From the NCBI RefSeq assembly GCF_004364555.1, contig NZ_SOAM01000001.1:62001-126000 (forward strand): a DNA stretch of 64,000 nucleotides, read 5' to 3'. Each line of letters opens with the position of its first letter. The stretch's first letter is position 1. The translations under genes were made by a program, and so were the position numbers. The stretch comes from Amnibacterium kyonggiense (lineage in GTDB: Bacteria; Actinomycetota; Actinomycetes; Actinomycetales; Microbacteriaceae). This document shows positions 60,963-64,000 of the stretch, piece by piece. Below the pieces are notes generated by a model. It made no database searches, was not told the origin of the DNA, and saw only the letters and a program-made list of their open reading frames with translations.

Positions 60963-62615
60963 TCAGCCGCGACCCGCGCCGGTGACGACCTCCTGGTCCT
61001 GGCGGCCGCCGCGGAGCTCGGCGACGAGCGCAGGCCGCTCGCGCATGTAGCGCACGCCGGACCGGGTCCCCCAGACGTACAGGGCCGCGGCGACGAGGGC
61101 GACGGCGATCGAGTCCCACGGTGCCGGGACCAGGCCGAGGCCGCCGAACCCGCCGATCGCAGCCATTCCGTACATCGCGACGAGATAGACGACGAGCCAG
61201 ACGCCGCCGGCGATCTCGCTCCGTTCGTGGCGATGCACCACGGCCGTGACGGCGTACCAGACGAAGCCCACGGCGACGATCGGGATCGTGAGCACGAGCT
61301 GCGACCAGGGCACCCAGTAGATGACGAGCGCGCTGACGATGAAGGCGAATGGGGCGATCACCGTCATGCCGGGCAGCCGGGCGCCCCGCGGGCTGACGCC
61401 GGACCTCCGGAACGCGACCAGCGACACCGACCCGATGGAGAAGGTGAACGCGATGAGCGTGCCGGTCACGCCGATGATCGCATGCCAGCTCGGCAGCGGC
61501 AGCAGGAACAGGATGCCGACGAGGAAGTTGAGCACGAGGGCGAGGCGCGGCACGCCCGACCCCGGGTGGACCTTGGCCAGCCACTCCGGGAAGAAGCGGT
61601 TCTTCGCCAGCCCGAAGACGTTGCGCGCGTTCGACGCCGTGAACACGATCCCGGAACCGGACGGCGACACCATCGAGTCCGCGATGAGGACCCAGTAGAG
61701 CCAGGTCATCCCGAGCAGCATCGCGAGCTGCGCGAAGGGCGAGTCGAAGTCGATGCCGCCCCACCCCGTGCCGAGCAGGTGCTGCGGAATGCCGAACACG
61801 AACGCGATCTGCAGCAGCAGGTAGAGCACGATCGCACCGAGGATCGTCGTGACGAGCGAGGCGGGGATGTTCCGGCGCGGGTCCTTCACCTCGCCGGAGA
61901 GCTCGATGATGTTCCGGAATCCGGTGTACGCGAACACCATGCCCGCGGTCGCGATGGTGCCGAGGGCGGCGCCGAAACCGTAGGGCGCGAAGCCGCCGCC
62001 GGCCGCGATGTTGTCCGCACCGCCCGCTCCGCCCGTGTGGGTGAAGCCGCTGATCAGCAGCAGCACGATGGTCAGCGTCGGGATGCAGATCTTCACCGCG
62101 GTCACGACGTTGTTGCTGCGGGCGAAGAACTGCACACCGAAGAAGTTGATGACGACGAACACCGCCATCAATGCGATCGCGACGAGGATGCCGGGGAAGG
62201 TCAGCGATCCGTGCTCGAACAGGCCCGGGAGGTAGGAGCTGGCGTACTGCACCACGCCCGACGCCTCCGTCGGCGGGTTCGCGACGTACGTCACCCACAT
62301 GCTCCACCCCACGATGCTCGCCGCGAAGCGGCCGTTCGAGTAGAGCGGGTACCGGACCAGGCCGCCGGACTCCGGCCGCACCATGCCGAGCTCCGCGAAG
62401 ACGAGCGCGACGGCTAGCATGACGGCGCCGCCGATCACCCACGCGACGAGCGCGGCGGGGCCGGCCGTCTGCGCCGCGTACATCGCGGAGAAGAGCCAGC
62501 CCGACCCGATGACGCTGCCCACCCCGGTGGCGACGAGCGACCAGTAGCCGAGCTTCTGCTTCAGGTGGCGATCCTCATCGGTCGCGGACCCGGGCTCTTC
62601 CGTCGCGGTGTTCAT
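60963..62615 (-). CDS. APC-family amino acid permease
   Basis: 550 residues with 12 or more helices. The conserved first helix is SLVATGVGSVIGSGWLFSAM near 26-45 (backbone-binding GxG), then VMLAVALVFAELGMVRPESGGL near 69-90 and FAYTGFRNIIELSGEVKDPRRNIP near 233-256. Closest to the aspartate/glutamate:proton or GABA-type APC proteins; exact substrate unknown. Hydrophilic tails of about 20 and 25 residues. Confidence 0.92.
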   Translation of the reverse strand: MNTATEEPGSATDEDRHLKQKLGYWSLVATGVGSVIGSGWLFSAMYAAQTAGPAALVAWVIGGAVMLAVALVFAELGMVRPESGGLVRYPLYSNGRFAASIVGWSMWVTYVANPPTEASGVVQYASSYLPGLFEHGSLTFPGILVAIALMAVFVVINFFGVQFFARSNNVVTAVKICIPTLTIVLLLISGFTHTGGAGGADNIAAGGGFAPYGFGAALGTIATAGMVFAYTGFRNIIELSGEVKDPRRNIPASLVTTILGAIVLYLLLQIAFVFGIPQHLLGTGWGGIDFDSPFAQLAMLLGMTWLYWVLIADSMVSPSGSGIVFTASNARNVFGLAKNRFFPEWLAKVHPGSGVPRLALVLNFLVGILFLLPLPSWHAIIGVTGTLIAFTFSIGSVSLVAFRRSGVSPRGARLPGMTVIAPFAFIVSALVIYWVPWSQLVLTIPIVAVGFVWYAVTAVVHRHERSEIAGGVWLVVYLVAMYGMAAIGGFGGLGLVPAPWDSIAVALVAAALYVWGTRSGVRYMRERPALVAELRGGRQDQEVVTGAGRG

Positions 62616-62703
62616 CAGGCGTTGATGCGCCGTGCGGATCCGCGTCCCCCGATACGGACGCCCGACGGGCCGATGGCAGGACCGCCCGAAAGGAGCGGAG
62701 GAG

Positions 62704-63153
62704 TCAGCGGCCGCGGAACCAGGCGAGCAGCTCGGCGGCGCGGAAGTCGCCGACGCCGCGGGCCGCTTCCGGCGAGCCGAACCAGGCCGGCGCCTCGGCG
62801 AGGTCCGTCTCGGTCAGCGGCCGGTAGCCCATGGACCACGAGCCGAACCGGCGGCCGACGAGGTACTCCTCGTCGAGGATCCGGACGTCGCGGTGCCGCT
62901 CGTCGGCGGCGATGGTGCGGAGCACCGATCGCACCGCGCCGACGGGCCCCTCCAACGCCTGCATGAAGTGCCCGTCCCGATGCAGCAGCACGCCGGTGAT
63001 GCTCTTCGCCTCGTTGTTCATCCGACTCGTCGCCAGCAGGAGTGCGAGGTCGACCTCGGTGAACGGCACCGCGGCGATGGACGAGTAGACGACCGACAGG
63101 AACTCGACCGGCCGGACGGGGCCCGCCGGGGTGCTCTGCAGGACGACGCTCAT
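62704..63153 (-). CDS. BLUF-domain blue-light sensor
   Basis: 149 residues. FAD-binding BLUF domain at about 15-115: the key Tyr23 (FLSVVYSS), Asn47 in SRMNNEAKSITGVLLHRDG, Gln65 in HFMQALEGP, and the Trp/Met pair in RFGSWSMGYRPL near 104-107. A short C-terminal helix of about 35 residues follows; no effector domain is fused, so signalling must go through a partner. It is divergent from the PAP2 phosphatase gene with a 120-bp gap. Confidence 0.92.
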   Translation of the reverse strand: MSVVLQSTPAGPVRPVEFLSVVYSSIAAVPFTEVDLALLLATSRMNNEAKSITGVLLHRDGHFMQALEGPVGAVRSVLRTIAADERHRDVRILDEEYLVGRRFGSWSMGYRPLTETDLAEAPAWFGSPEAARGVGDFRAAELLAWFRGR

Positions 63154-63273
63154 GCAGCCAGGGTCACAGATCCTCCGCCGCGGGGACATGCCCAGATCGG
63201 GCGGCAGCGCGGACGGAGCTTCAGCGGCTCCCGCTCCTGGCGCTTCCTCGGGCGGCCCGTGCAGATTGCCGGG

Positions 63274-64000
63274 GTGCTGTGGGAGCGAACGACCGGTGCC
63301 GCGCGACGACCTCGGGTCCGCTTCGGCCGGGACCTGCCCACCGCGCCCAGCACGCGGCGCGTCGTGATCGCCGCCGCCGCGCTGGTCGGCGTCTGGGGCG
63401 GCTCGACGCTGCTCCGCGTCGCGCACCTGCCTCCCGGGCCGATCGATCGGGCCTGGGACGCCGTGGTGATGCGGGCGAGCGGCCGGGTCTCGCGCGGCGT
63501 CGCCGAGGGGATGGCCGTCGTCGGGTCCGGCCCGTCCGGCACGGCGCTCGTCGTGGCGGCGGGCGCGCTCATCGGCGCGACACGAGGATGGTTCTGGGGC
63601 GCGTCAGTCGGGGTGACGAGCATCGTCAGCGTGCTGGATCGAGCGGGCCTGAAGGCGCTGGCGCAGCGCGCCCGACCCGACGACGCCTACGGCGTCCTCG
63701 ACGCCTTCCCCTCCGGGCACACGACCTTCGCCGCTCTGCTGGGCACCGTCGTGATCCTCTTCGAACGGCGGACCGCGGTCCGCGGCGCCGCGATCGGCTT
63801 CATCGCCGCCATGGCCTGGAGCAGGACGCAGCTGCGCGCGCACTGGCTCACCGACGTGCTCGGCGCGGTCGTGCTCGGTTCCGCCGAAGCGGTCCTCCTC
63901 CTCGCCGCGGCTCACCGGCTGCGCGAGAGCTCGAGCCGATGGAGGGACGCGGCTCCGGCCGCACGGGAAGCCGCTCGGCGGCTCCCAGCCCGAGGCCCTC
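63274..64000 (+). CDS. PAP2-family phosphatase (partial; continues beyond the window)
   Basis: At least 242 residues, open at the window end. The three PAP2 phosphatase motifs are in order: KALAQRARPDD near 128-138, the catalytic FPSGHTTFAAL near 146-156, and SRTQLRAHWLTDVLGAVVLG near 183-202 with the second catalytic His. Membrane helices surround them. Enzymes of this type dephosphorylate phosphatidic acid, undecaprenyl pyrophosphate or related lipids. Start GTG 63274, or the in-frame GTG 63259; neither has a clear ribosome-binding site. Confidence 0.85.
   Translation, partial: MLWERTTGAARRPRVRFGRDLPTAPSTRRVVIAAAALVGVWGGSTLLRVAHLPPGPIDRAWDAVVMRASGRVSRGVAEGMAVVGSGPSGTALVVAAGALIGATRGWFWGASVGVTSIVSVLDRAGLKALAQRARPDDAYGVLDAFPSGHTTFAALLGTVVILFERRTAVRGAAIGFIAAMAWSRTQLRAHWLTDVLGAVVLGSAEAVLLLAAAHRLRESSSRWRDAAPAAREAARRLPARGP

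Overview
The window is very GC-rich (roughly 70 % or more) DNA with short intergenic gaps, many GTG starts, many 4-bp ATGA/GTGA gene overlaps and long spurious antisense reading frames. Gene content and order (tRNA-Thr and tRNA-Met near a MaoC-MaoC-murB operon, then a class I aminotransferase, tRNA-Trp, secE-nusG-rplK-rplA; a NusG with a long acidic N-terminus) point to an actinobacterium, most likely of the family Microbacteriaceae. No rRNA, phage, insertion sequence, integrase or CRISPR array was seen.

Layout. 1-1.2 kb: start of an ABC exporter and an acidic small protein. 1.2-9.3 kb: an alpha-glucoside uptake and hydrolysis module (aminoglycoside-phosphotransferase-like protein, GH13 alpha-glucosidase, solute-binding lipoprotein, two permeases, LacI-type regulator). 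Two near-identical 14-bp LacI operators mark it, one of them overlapping a convincing -35/-10 promoter. 9.3-10.6 kb: rplJ-rplL with a long leader. 10.6-13.4 kb: Ktr/Trk-type potassium uptake and an orphan sugar permease. 13.4-16.6 kb: assorted reductases and hypotheticals. 16.7-42.6 kb: the genes for purine (xanthine/urate) degradation, interleaved with galK-galT, acetyltransferases and oxidoreductases. These are xanthine dehydrogenase, urate oxidase, HIU hydrolase, OHCU decarboxylase, allantoinase, allantoate amidohydrolase, ureidoglycine-glyoxylate aminotransferase, a molybdenum-cofactor nucleotidyltransferase and an RpiR-type regulator. An AtzH-amidase fusion and an acetamidase/formamidase lie directly upstream and may handle the oxalurate produced. 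42.7-48.1 kb: a PfkB sugar kinase, a two-component system and a quinone oxidoreductase. 48.2-51.1 kb: rplA, rplK, nusG, secE and tRNA-Trp. 51.1-60 kb: SDR, aminotransferase, ABC-2 exporter, polysaccharide pyruvyl transferase, murB and two hot-dog dehydratases. 60-64 kb: a 27-codon peptide gene with its own ribosome-binding site and terminator, tRNA-Thr, tRNA-Met, an APC permease, a BLUF photoreceptor and a partial PAP2 phosphatase.

The usual secE-nusG-rplK-rplA-rplJ-rplL string is in the expected order and orientation, but rplA and rplJ are about 38 kb apart; the purine and galactose genes lie between them. Several intergenic gaps, mostly between convergent genes, carry members of at least three families of long imperfect palindromes (cores CGACACGCCG, CGTTTCGTAGGAC and CGGAGATCC). 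They probably act as bidirectional terminators but recur like dispersed repeats.
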